Below are positions 1-6,730 of a DNA stretch of 16,216 nucleotides, piece by piece. Numbering within the stretch: position 1 is the first letter of the stretch; every line of letters starts with the position of its first letter. A program made the position numbers and the translations under genes. Origin of the DNA: JAWPNA01 sp045402695 (GTDB taxonomy: Bacteria; Acidobacteriota; Polarisedimenticolia; JACPZX01; DASXTC01); assembly GCA_045402695.1 (NCBI GenBank), contig JAWPNA010000109.1:1-16216 (forward strand), written 5' to 3'. Below the pieces are notes generated by a model. The model made no database searches and was not told the origin of the DNA. It saw only the letters and a list, made by a program, of their open reading frames with translations.

Positions 1-2
1 GG

Positions 3-121
3 GCCGGCGCATCGTTGTGCTGCTGGTCGAGAGGCGCGGCTCCGGCGATGTGTCCGCCGGGGCAGGCGGGCAAGGAGGGGATCGGCCGGGATCGAGGGAG
101 GCTTCTCGAAAAAACAAGTAG
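3..121 (+). CDS. C-terminal tail of an upstream gene (partial)
   Basis: Reading from base 3 gives an open frame that runs in from beyond the left edge and stops at TAG 119-121. It begins GRRIVVLLVERRGSG, a short hydrophobic strand-like segment, and then becomes a Gly/Arg/Ser-rich, low-complexity tail. Eighteen of the first 20 codons end in G or C, as expected for coding sequence in this genome; the other two + frames lack this bias. The stop codon coincides with the first bases of the strong hairpin at 120-153. Too little remains to name a family. It could also be non-coding sequence that is open by chance, which GC-rich DNA permits. Confidence 0.4.
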   Translation, partial: RRIVVLLVERRGSGDVSAGAGGQGGDRPGSREASRKNK

Positions 122-202
122 CCCGGTGAGCGTTGGCGGGACGCCACCGGGCTTCCGAGGAAAGATGATGAAGCACGACAGACCTCGGAGAGTCCTTCCC
201 TC
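94..202 (+). other. Possible structured RNA or terminator region: three-helix fold upstream of rqcH
   Basis: Three helices can be drawn by eye. The outer one pairs 94-101 with 195-202 (8 bp, one G-U). The second pairs 120-128 with 145-153 (9 perfect bp) and, past a bulged A129, 130-133 with 141-144, with loop 134-140. The third pairs 154-160 with 183-189 (7 bp). Helices two and three are directly adjacent and could stack, giving a three-way junction with an A-rich strand at 110-118. No T-run follows the hairpin on the + strand, but on the - strand it is followed by ACTTGTTTTTT, the layout of an intrinsic terminator. I do not recognise a known riboswitch class. It may be only the terminator of the preceding gene. 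Confidence 0.4.
120..153 (-). terminator. Rho-independent terminator-like hairpin (best on the - strand)
   Basis: A 13-bp GC-rich stem with one bulged base and a 7-nt loop is followed, when read on the - strand, by ACTTGTTTTTT within two bases of the stem. This fits an intrinsic terminator for leftward transcription, although no leftward gene is visible to its right. Read on the + strand it sits exactly at the stop codon of the presumed upstream gene and could terminate that gene without a U-tract. Confidence 0.4.
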
Positions 203-278
203 TTGACGCCCCATCCCCATTAATGAGACGGTCAAGAACCCCCCGTGTCTGTCGCGCTCTGATGTACGTCGAGCGCCG

Positions 279-2087
279 TTGATTGTCAAGACGAAACCCG
301 CTCCCAGCTTGGGTTTTGGCTGGAGAAGCCGGAGAGAGTTTCTGGATCAAGTCCTCCTCAAGGCCGTTGTGGACGAGATGGGCCCCTTCCTGACGGGGAG
401 GCCGTTGGCCGACGCGGTGCAGCTAGACACGGACCGCTTTCTGTTACGGTTCGATGAGCCCCCCTTCCCGCGGATCCACATCGCCATTCACCCGCGGATC
501 TCCACAATGCACTTGGCGCGAGGCGTGAAGGCCCCGGCGGCGCCCACGGAGCTGGCCGTCGCGCTGACCCGGGAGCTCGAGGGGCGCCGCGTCCTGGGCT
601 TGAGCATGCCTGAAATGGAACGATTGGTCCGGATCGACTTCGAACAAGGGCGCGCGCTCGTCGTCGAGCTGATGGGGAGGGCATCCAACATGCTCTTGCT
701 GGATCATGATGAACGGATCCTCCGGTTCGCTCGCAGCCACGCAGGTGCGTTCAGGCGGCCCGCCATAGGTGGACTCTACGTCCCGCCTCCGGTCCCCCCT
801 CGATGGGTCGAGCAGGGGATGGATGCAATTGACGAGGCCGGGTTCAGGGAGATTCTCGCCGACGAGAGTCGCGGAAGCACTGAGGAGTTGCGCCTCGCGC
901 GGGCGCTGCCCGGGGTCAGCGTGCATCTGGCGCGGGAGATCGCGTGGCTCGCCGGAGCCGGCGCGGACCCGTGGCGGGCCCATCTCGATCTGGCGGCCCG
1001 CGCCCGCTCGGGGACGCGCGAGCCGGTGTATTACAGCCCGGCTGCGGGGGCGGACCTGTCCGAATCGCTGCCTCTGACCAACCGCAACATGTTTGCCTTT
1101 CCGTTTTCTCTCTCGCACGCATCCCATCTGACCGCGACGAGGACGCCCACGGTGAACGAGGCGGAAGAAGCAGTCACCGCCTGTGTGCTGCGCCACCTCG
1201 AGTACGCGTCGCTACACGAATCGCTTTCGGCATTGCTGCGGCAGGAGCGCAGGAAAGTCGCGGACCTGATCGAGGTGCTGGAGGCCGACCTGGCCGAGGC
1301 TTCGCGCTGTGGCGATCAGGACAGGCGCCGGGGCGAGCTGATCCTGGCGGGCCTGCACGCGGCGCGAAAGGAAGGAACTGTGGTGCGCGTGGTGGACTAC
1401 TACGATCCGGACGCCCGCGAGGTGGCCATCCCCGTCAATCCGCGCCTGAGCCTCGGCGAGAATGCGCAGCGATACTTCAAGGCGGCGCGGCGGCGGGAGC
1501 GCGCGCGCGCGATCATCCCCGGGCGCCTCGAGTCACTCAAGCGCCGGCGCGCCGATCTGGATGGGGCCGCGGATCAACCGGCCCTCGCGCGATCGAGACG
1601 GGACCTGGAGGAGGTGGAACGGTCGCTCCAGGAGAAGGGGCTCATCCGCGCTTTCCGCAAATCACGGCGGCCCGAGGTCGCGCGCCGGCCGGAGTACGTC
1701 GAGGTCCGGGAGTTTCGCTCCGTCGATGGGTTCACCATCATCGTGGGGAAGACGGGTGCCGAAAACGATCACCTCACGTTCTCCGTGGCGGCGCCGCACG
1801 ATCTGTGGCTGCACGCGGCGGGGTGGCCGGGCGCCCATGTCATCGTGCGCAATCCCGGCAGGCTGGCCTCGCTGCCTCAGCCGACGGTGCTTCAGGCGGC
1901 GGCGATCGCGGCGCACTTCAGCAAGGGCAAGGAGCAGGGGGAGATGGACGTGCATGTGGCGTGGAGGAAGCACGTCAGAAAGGGGAAGGGGAAGGGGATG
2001 GGGCCGGGCATGGTGATGCTGCGCCGGCACAAGACTGTTCGCGTGGCACCCGGACTGCCGCGGTCGCGGGGGCCCGTGGGCAGGTGA
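279..2087 (+). CDS. rqcH: RqcH/NFACT-family ribosome quality-control protein (Rqc2 homologue, FbpA family)
   Basis: RqcH binds stalled, split 50S subunits carrying peptidyl-tRNA and recruits Ala-tRNA to add C-terminal alanine tails that mark the nascent chain for degradation; this role is known for the family. The 602-residue length is near normal. The NFACT-N domain spans about 20-150, a coiled-coil/HhH middle about 300-460 includes the family block ending PRLSLGENAQRYFK (388-401), and the NFACT-R (DUF814) domain lies at about 473-590. NFACT-R shows VGKTGAEND (489-497), DLWLHA (508-513) and the basic KHVRKGKGKG (564-573). The usual Asp-Arg pair of NFACT-N reads Glu114-Arg115. The start is a TTG with no good ribosome-binding site, and about 20 residues precede the first conserved segment, so the N terminus is uncertain. 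A Lon protease gene lies downstream, though not in the same tight cluster. Confidence 0.93.
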   Translation: MIVKTKPAPSLGFGWRSRREFLDQVLLKAVVDEMGPFLTGRPLADAVQLDTDRFLLRFDEPPFPRIHIAIHPRISTMHLARGVKAPAAPTELAVALTRELEGRRVLGLSMPEMERLVRIDFEQGRALVVELMGRASNMLLLDHDERILRFARSHAGAFRRPAIGGLYVPPPVPPRWVEQGMDAIDEAGFREILADESRGSTEELRLARALPGVSVHLAREIAWLAGAGADPWRAHLDLAARARSGTREPVYYSPAAGADLSESLPLTNRNMFAFPFSLSHASHLTATRTPTVNEAEEAVTACVLRHLEYASLHESLSALLRQERRKVADLIEVLEADLAEASRCGDQDRRRGELILAGLHAARKEGTVVRVVDYYDPDAREVAIPVNPRLSLGENAQRYFKAARRRERARAIIPGRLESLKRRRADLDGAADQPALARSRRDLEEVERSLQEKGLIRAFRKSRRPEVARRPEYVEVREFRSVDGFTIIVGKTGAENDHLTFSVAAPHDLWLHAAGWPGAHVIVRNPGRLASLPQPTVLQAAAIAAHFSKGKEQGEMDVHVAWRKHVRKGKGKGMGPGMVMLRRHKTVRVAPGLPRSRGPVGR

Positions 2088-2147
2088 GTTCTTCTCGATC
2101 TACTTCGCGTGCCGCGTCCGGGGAGTCGTTGATGAGGGGAACATTGA

Positions 2148-2177
2148 TTGACCGTCCCGCTGGGGCTGTAGTAGGTT
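2148..2177 (+). promoter_or_regulatory. Weak candidate sigma-70 promoter before the LPG synthase-TM gene
   Basis: TTGACC at 2148-2153 is followed, after 18 bp, by TAGGTT at 2172-2177. The -35 match is good and the -10 is poor. The 111-bp gap after rqcH is one of the longer intergenic stretches here, so a promoter is plausible. No terminator hairpin is evident in the gap. Confidence 0.22.
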
Positions 2178-2198
2178 TACGCCCTGACCGGAGGAACG

Positions 2199-3239
2199 GT
2201 GCGCACACGCGGCCTGAGGATCTCCTTGAGCTTCCTGGTGGCTGCCCTGCTCCTCTGGCTGTTCTCCCGGCAACTGGACTTCTGGCGGGTTCTGGGTCAC
2301 ATCAGAGAGGCCAACCCCTTCTGGCTCTCGGCTGCAGTGGCCCTGCAAGGCCTTCATGTCCTCCTGAGATGCCAGAGGTGGCGGCTGCTCCTGACCCCGA
2401 TGAAGCCCCGCATCGGCTTCTACAACCTGTTCTCGACCACGTCGATCGGATACATGGTGAGCATGATCCTCCCATTCCGGCTTGGGGAGATCCTGCGGCC
2501 GATGCTCCTCGGCCAGCGCGAAGGGATCAGCAAGTCCGGCGCTCTGGCCTCGTGCGTGCTGGAGAGGTTGATGGACGCCTTGAGCGTGGCGCTGCTGCTC
2601 GGTTTCTACCTGATCTTCCTGTTCGAGATGCCGGCCGCGGGCACCGGGAACCTCAACATGGCGCAGGTCCGGGCGGGAGGTCTTCTTTTTGGCCTCGGCA
2701 CTCTGGCGATTTTCCCGGCCCTGTACCTCGTCGTCCACTACCGCCATCAGATTTTCCACTATCTCGACAGGCGGTCGGGCGGCGGCAACGCGCTCCTGCC
2801 GCGCGTGCTTCACGCCTTCCTGGGCGGTTTTGACGTGGTGAAGGGGGGGTGGATCTTCACGCTGGCCTGGATCCAATCGATCGCCATCTGGCTGTTCATC
2901 ACCGGGTCGATCTGGGTTTCGCTGAAGGCGTTCGGGGTCGGACTGGGGTTCGGCGACTCTCTGCTGATGATGGCGCTCCTGACCCTGGGGATCGCCGTGC
3001 CCACTCCTGGCGGCGTCGGGCCCTACGAGTACGCTGGCAAGCTGGGCCTGGTGGATTTCTTCGGCGTGGAGCCGAACAGGGCTGCGGCGACCATCCTCGT
3101 CACGCATGCCTTCGCCATCGGGCCGGTGATCGTCATCGGCATCCTGCTGCTGTGGAAGGAGGGCCTGACGTTGAAGAGCCTGTCGCGGATTTCACGGGAG
3201 GCCCAGGTCGCTACCGGCGACGCGGGAGCCCCTTCATGA
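2199..3239 (+). CDS. Lysylphosphatidylglycerol synthase TM-domain family membrane protein (UPF0104/YbhN-like)
   Basis: A 346-residue polytopic inner-membrane protein with about eight hydrophobic segments (roughly 8-24, 41-57, 76-94, 125-143, 155-179, 215-240, 250-270 and 298-328). Signatures of PF03706 are visible: LRCQRWRLLL near 56-65, FRLGEILRP at 93-101, LERLMD at 121-126, and the diagnostic PTPGGVGPYE at 268-277. The soluble aminoacyl-transferase domain of MprF is absent, so aminoacylation of lipids cannot be claimed. Free-standing members have been linked to lipid or glycan transport or transfer, and the substrate here is unknown. The GTG start is supported by GGAGG at 2190-2194. The stop overlaps the nrdR start (ATGA), so the two are probably translationally coupled, although their functions look unrelated. 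Confidence 0.88.
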   Translation: MRTRGLRISLSFLVAALLLWLFSRQLDFWRVLGHIREANPFWLSAAVALQGLHVLLRCQRWRLLLTPMKPRIGFYNLFSTTSIGYMVSMILPFRLGEILRPMLLGQREGISKSGALASCVLERLMDALSVALLLGFYLIFLFEMPAAGTGNLNMAQVRAGGLLFGLGTLAIFPALYLVVHYRHQIFHYLDRRSGGGNALLPRVLHAFLGGFDVVKGGWIFTLAWIQSIAIWLFITGSIWVSLKAFGVGLGFGDSLLMMALLTLGIAVPTPGGVGPYEYAGKLGLVDFFGVEPNRAAATILVTHAFAIGPVIVIGILLLWKEGLTLKSLSRISREAQVATGDAGAPS

Positions 3240-3709
3240 AGTGCCCCTTCTGCAGCCACATTCAGGACCGAGTCGTGGATTCGCGGGAGGGCAAGGAGGG
3301 TCATGTCATCAGGCGGCGTCGCGAGTGCCTCAAGTGCAAGCGGCGCTTCACCTCCTACGAGCGGATCGAGGAGATCGCGTTCCGCCTGGTCAAGAAGGAC
3401 GGGCGGAGAGAGCCCTTCGAGCGGCGCAAGCTGATGGACGGCCTGATCAAGGCATGCCAGAAGCGCTCAGTGCCCCTCAAGGCCCTGGAGTCGATTGCCG
3501 ATGAGGTCGAGGCATTGCTCCAGGAGAACCCCGACAAGGAGCTCGCCACCGACCGCGTGGGCGCCCACGTCATGCTGCGGCTGAGAGAGCTGGACAAAGT
3601 CGCCTATGTCCGGTTCGCGTCGGTCTACCGGCGGTTCGAGGAACCGTCCGATTTTCTGGAGGAACTCAAGGGGCTGCTGGACCAGAAGAAGGCCGAGGAG
3701 TCGCGGTAG
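3236..3709 (+). CDS. nrdR: NrdR, transcriptional repressor of ribonucleotide reductase genes
   Basis: NrdR is a zinc-finger/ATP-cone repressor that senses ATP and dATP and binds NrdR boxes upstream of nrd operons. The 157-residue length is typical. The N-terminal zinc ribbon has Cys3, Cys6, Cys31 and Cys34 around the conserved VVDSRE and IRRRREC segments. The ATP-cone (about 49-139) starts with VKKDGRREPF and ends with VAYVRFASVYRRFE, both hallmarks of the family. The ATG overlaps the stop of the preceding membrane-protein gene by four bases, with GGGAG at 3224-3228 as ribosome-binding site. No nrd gene and no obvious NrdR box pair is visible in the window, so its targets lie elsewhere. Confidence 0.97.
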   Translation: MKCPFCSHIQDRVVDSREGKEGHVIRRRRECLKCKRRFTSYERIEEIAFRLVKKDGRREPFERRKLMDGLIKACQKRSVPLKALESIADEVEALLQENPDKELATDRVGAHVMLRLRELDKVAYVRFASVYRRFEEPSDFLEELKGLLDQKKAEESR

Positions 3710-3729
3710 AAGTCGTGAGGTCAGGACCC

Positions 3730-3758
3730 TTGCATGTCCGGGGCCGACTCATCATATT
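3730..3758 (+). promoter_or_regulatory. Candidate promoter for hsp20-lon-thiL
   Basis: TTGCAT at 3730-3735 and CATATT at 3753-3758 are separated by exactly 17 bp in the 81-bp gap before hsp20. Matches to the sigma-70 consensus are 3/6 and 4/6. A -35-like CTTGCAT and a -10-like CATCATAT also weakly recall heat-shock sigma-32 promoters, but the C-rich -10 of that class is missing. No CIRCE inverted repeat is present. Confidence 0.3.
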
Positions 3759-3790
3759 GAGCCCGGCGGCGGCCCCGCCTGGAGGAGCGC

Positions 3791-4249
3791 ATGGAGCAGG
3801 ACTTCGGTCCCTACCTCGAAGTGGCCCGCATCCAGAGCGAGATGAACAAGCTGTTCAACGCCCTGCTCGAGATGCGGGAGGCAGGTGGAGAGTCCTCAGT
3901 CAATTCCTGGATACCGAGCGTGGACGTCGTCCAGAACAGCGAGGGGCTTGTGGTGCGCTGCGATCTGCCGGGCGTGCCGCTCGAATCGCTCAAGCTGACG
4001 GCTCTGGCGGGCGCCCTGGTCATCGTGGGGGAGCGCCCCCGGCAGCAGACCGAAGGCCAGGTCAAGTTCACGTGCATGGAGCGAACCGGCGGGCGGTTCC
4101 GTCGCGTGGTGCCTCTCGTGATGCCCATCAACACGCGCGACGCCAGCGCGAGGCTGGACGAAGGCGTGCTGGAGATTTTCTTCCCGAAGGTCTCCAACCG
4201 GCGGGGCGAGGAAGTCACCATCCCCATCACGACCCCGGAGGACAGATAG
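3791..4249 (+). CDS. Small heat-shock protein, Hsp20/alpha-crystallin family
   Basis: An ATP-independent holdase that binds unfolding proteins in the cytoplasm as large oligomers. The 152-residue protein has a short N-terminal arm, an alpha-crystallin domain from about 40 (WIPSVDV) to 134, with CDLPGV at 57-62, IVGER at 78-82 and the family signature EGVLEIFFPK at 124-133, and a C-terminal IPI motif (144-146) of the I-x-I type used in oligomer assembly. The ATG is preceded by GGAGG at 3781-3785. Its stop codon shares one base with the lon GTG start. Coupling to Lon fits a protein-quality-control unit. Confidence 0.95.
   Translation: MEQDFGPYLEVARIQSEMNKLFNALLEMREAGGESSVNSWIPSVDVVQNSEGLVVRCDLPGVPLESLKLTALAGALVIVGERPRQQTEGQVKFTCMERTGGRFRRVVPLVMPINTRDASARLDEGVLEIFFPKVSNRRGEEVTIPITTPEDR
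4237..4242 (+). promoter_or_regulatory. Ribosome-binding site that fixes the lon start
   Basis: GGAGGA lies inside the last hsp20 codons, six bases before GTG 4249-4251, which overlaps the hsp20 TAG by one base. The open frame extends upstream to 3715, but that stretch only shadows hsp20. This site therefore supports the GTG as the true start. Confidence 0.75.
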
Positions 4250-6717
4250 TGGCCCCCGACGCGACACGTGCCGAAGATCAGCTCAAGATCCCCGAAAAGC
4301 TCCCGGTGCTCCCGCTGAGGGACCTCGTCGTATATCCCTTCATCATCGTCCCGCTGTCGGTGAGCCGGGAGCGCTCCATCGCGGCGGTGGACCACGCGCT
4401 GGCGGGCAGCCGGATGATCCTCCTGTGCGCGCAGAAGGAAAAGGAGACCGAGAAGCCGGGGGCAAAGGACCTGTACCGCATCGGCACCGTGGCCGTCATC
4501 ATGCGGATGCTGAAGCTGCCCGACAATCGGATCCGAGTGCTGGTGCAGGGAGTGGCGCGGGCGCGCGTGACGGACTTCTCCGATGGGCGCGATTTCGTGC
4601 AGGCGCAGCTCGATAAGATTCCCGAGCCGGCCGCCGACGCGAACCTCGAGCAGGAAGCCCTCATGCGGGCGGTGAAGAAGTCGCTCGAGCGCAGCGTCCA
4701 GCTCGGCAAGACGATTTCCTCAGAGGTGATGGTGGTGGCGAGCAACCTCGAGGCTCCCGGGCGGCTGGCCGATCTCGCGGCCTCCAACCTGGAACTGAAG
4801 ATAGAGGACGCGCAGGAGATCCTCCAGATCGTCGAGCCGGTCAAGCGGCTCCGAAAGGTCAATGACCTGCTCAACAAGGAGATCGACCTGCTGACGATGC
4901 AGCAGGAAATCAACTCGCACACCCGCGAGGAGATCGACCGCTCCCAGAGGGAGTTCTTCCTGCGCCAGCAGATGAAGGCCATCCAGCAGGAGCTCGGCGA
5001 GGGCAATGAGCTGGCCGAGGAAGTCCTGCAGATCCGCGAGAAGGTGCGAAAGGCGAAGATGCCGCCCAAGGTCCTCGAGGAGGTGGAGCGCCAGATCAAC
5101 CAGCTGGAGCGCATGCAACCCGACGGCGCCGAGACCGCGACGGTGCGCAACTATCTCGACTGGATGGCCGACATCCCCTGGAGCAAGCAGACGCGCGACA
5201 ACCTCGACATCAAAAAAGCGCGCAAGATCCTTGACGAGGATCACTTCGGTCTCGAGACGATCAAGGATCGGATCCTCGAGTACCTCTCGGTGCGCAAGCT
5301 CAATAAGGAGATGAAGGGCCCCATCCTCTGTTTCGTGGGGCCGCCCGGCGTGGGCAAGACTTCCCTGGGCAAGTCGATAGCGCGGGCGCTCGGGCGCAAG
5401 TTCGTGAGGATCTCCCTGGGAGGCGTGCGCGACGAGGCGGAGATCCGGGGGCACCGCCGGACCTACGTGGGATCGATGCCCGGCCGCATCATCCAGGGAA
5501 TGCACCAGGCCGGCTCGATCAACCCGGTCTTCATGCTCGACGAGGTGGACAAGCTGGGAGCCGACTACCGCGGAGACCCTTCCTCCGCTCTGCTGGAGGT
5601 GCTGGACCCCGAGCAGAACAACACGTTCCGGGATCACTACGTGGGGGTCCCTTACGACCTCTCCAGCGTGCTGTTCATCGCGACGGCCAACATGCTGGAG
5701 CCGATCCAGCCCGCGTTCCTTGATCGGATGGAGGTCATCCGCCTGAGCGGCTACACGGAGGAGGAAAAGACCGTAATCGCCAGGAGGCACCTCATCCCCA
5801 AGCAGATCAAGGAAAACGGGTTGAAAGACTCACAGATTGGCTTCGAGGATTCGGGCGTCGGTCGGGTCATCGCCGCCTACACCCGCGAGGCGGGCCTGCG
5901 CAACCTGGAGAGGGAGTTGGCCACCATCTGCCGCAAGGTGGCGCGCAAGGTAGCCGAGGGGGATCTCAAGGGGCGCATGAAGGTCGTCGCAGGCAACGTG
6001 GACGGTTTTCTCGGAGCGCCCCGGATCCTTCCCGAGGAGTCGCTGAAGGTGGACCGCGTCGGCGTGGCCACCGGCCTCGCGTGGACCGCAAGCGGGGGTG
6101 ACATCCTGTTCGTCGAGGCGACCACCATGGAGGGAAAGAGCCACCTCATGCTGACCGGACACCTCGGTGACGTCATGAAGGAGTCCGCCCAGGCCGCACT
6201 GTCTTACGCGCGCGCGCGCGCGGCCTCGCTGGGCATCTCGGAGAACTTCTTCTCGACGCACGACATCCATGTCCACGTTCCCGAAGGCGCCATTCCGAAG
6301 GACGGGCCGTCGGCCGGAATCACGATGGCGGTCGCGATGTTCTCCGCGATTTCGGGACGTCCTGTCCTGCGCGACGTGGCGATGACGGGGGAAATCACCC
6401 TGCGCGGGCAGGTGCTCCCGGTAGGCGGGATCAAGGAGAAGATCCTGGCGGCGCGGCGGGCCGGCATCAAGCGAATCATCCTTCCCGCGTTATGCCGGCG
6501 GGCTCTCGAGGACATGCCGGATTACGTCCGCAAGGATCTGACCTTTCTCTACGTGGAGGATGTCGAGCAGGTCTTCGCCGCGGCGCTCGTGCCGCTCGCG
6601 GGGTCGGCGGACCATGCGCGCGGCGCGGGAGACCCCGGCGGTCTGGCGCGCGGAAGATCCGCCAAGGCGAGAAAGCCGGCGCGCGTGGCCGTGATCCAGG
6701 CGCGCGGGAGATCGTGA
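4249..6717 (+). CDS. lon: Lon, ATP-dependent serine protease (LonA)
   Basis: Lon unfolds and degrades damaged and regulatory proteins as a cytoplasmic hexamer. From the GTG start it has 822 residues, close to the usual 780-820. The N-terminal substrate-binding domain covers about 18-215 (LPVLPLRDLVVYPF near its start), followed by coiled coil to about 320 (FFLRQQMKAIQQELGE). The AAA+ module has Walker A GPPGVGKT at 364-371 and Walker B FMLDEVDK at 428-435. The protease domain has the catalytic Ser688 in PKDGPSAGI and Lys731 in GGIKEKILAA, 43 residues apart as in E. coli Lon. After the protease domain comes a Gly/Ala/Arg/Lys-rich tail of about 45 residues (about 777-822) with no obvious fold. 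The ribosome-binding site is GGAGGA at 4237-4242. Confidence 0.98.
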   Translation: MAPDATRAEDQLKIPEKLPVLPLRDLVVYPFIIVPLSVSRERSIAAVDHALAGSRMILLCAQKEKETEKPGAKDLYRIGTVAVIMRMLKLPDNRIRVLVQGVARARVTDFSDGRDFVQAQLDKIPEPAADANLEQEALMRAVKKSLERSVQLGKTISSEVMVVASNLEAPGRLADLAASNLELKIEDAQEILQIVEPVKRLRKVNDLLNKEIDLLTMQQEINSHTREEIDRSQREFFLRQQMKAIQQELGEGNELAEEVLQIREKVRKAKMPPKVLEEVERQINQLERMQPDGAETATVRNYLDWMADIPWSKQTRDNLDIKKARKILDEDHFGLETIKDRILEYLSVRKLNKEMKGPILCFVGPPGVGKTSLGKSIARALGRKFVRISLGGVRDEAEIRGHRRTYVGSMPGRIIQGMHQAGSINPVFMLDEVDKLGADYRGDPSSALLEVLDPEQNNTFRDHYVGVPYDLSSVLFIATANMLEPIQPAFLDRMEVIRLSGYTEEEKTVIARRHLIPKQIKENGLKDSQIGFEDSGVGRVIAAYTREAGLRNLERELATICRKVARKVAEGDLKGRMKVVAGNVDGFLGAPRILPEESLKVDRVGVATGLAWTASGGDILFVEATTMEGKSHLMLTGHLGDVMKESAQAALSYARARAASLGISENFFSTHDIHVHVPEGAIPKDGPSAGITMAVAMFSAISGRPVLRDVAMTGEITLRGQVLPVGGIKEKILAARRAGIKRIILPALCRRALEDMPDYVRKDLTFLYVEDVEQVFAAALVPLAGSADHARGAGDPGGLARGRSAKARKPARVAVIQARGRS

Positions 6718-6730
6718 TAGTCTCACCCGA

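Noticed and set aside
154..170. RNase P-like GAGGAAAG string
   Set aside because: The neighbouring conserved RNase P RNA elements are absent; the match is just eight bases.
15..206. Possible 63-codon gene starting near base 15
   Set aside because: Poor codon bias, no ribosome-binding site, and it runs through the strong hairpin at 120-153; the base-3 frame looks more coding-like.
202..236. CTTGAC...GTCAAG inverted repeat as an operator before rqcH
   Set aside because: Six-base arms 23 bases apart are expected by chance, and no regulator is suggested by context.
3715..4248. Open frame upstream of and in frame with lon
   Set aside because: It overlaps hsp20 in another frame and reads as Arg/Gly-rich shadow sequence; the GTG at 4249 with GGAGGA is the supported start.
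6207..6222. (CG)8 alternating run, possible Z-DNA or slippage site
   Set aside because: It lies inside lon and encodes an Ala-Arg-rich helix (YARARAAS) that fits the family; codon choice in a GC-rich genome explains it.
6718..6730. TPP riboswitch ahead of thiL
   Set aside because: Only 13 bases separate lon and thiL, and no thi-box sequence is present.
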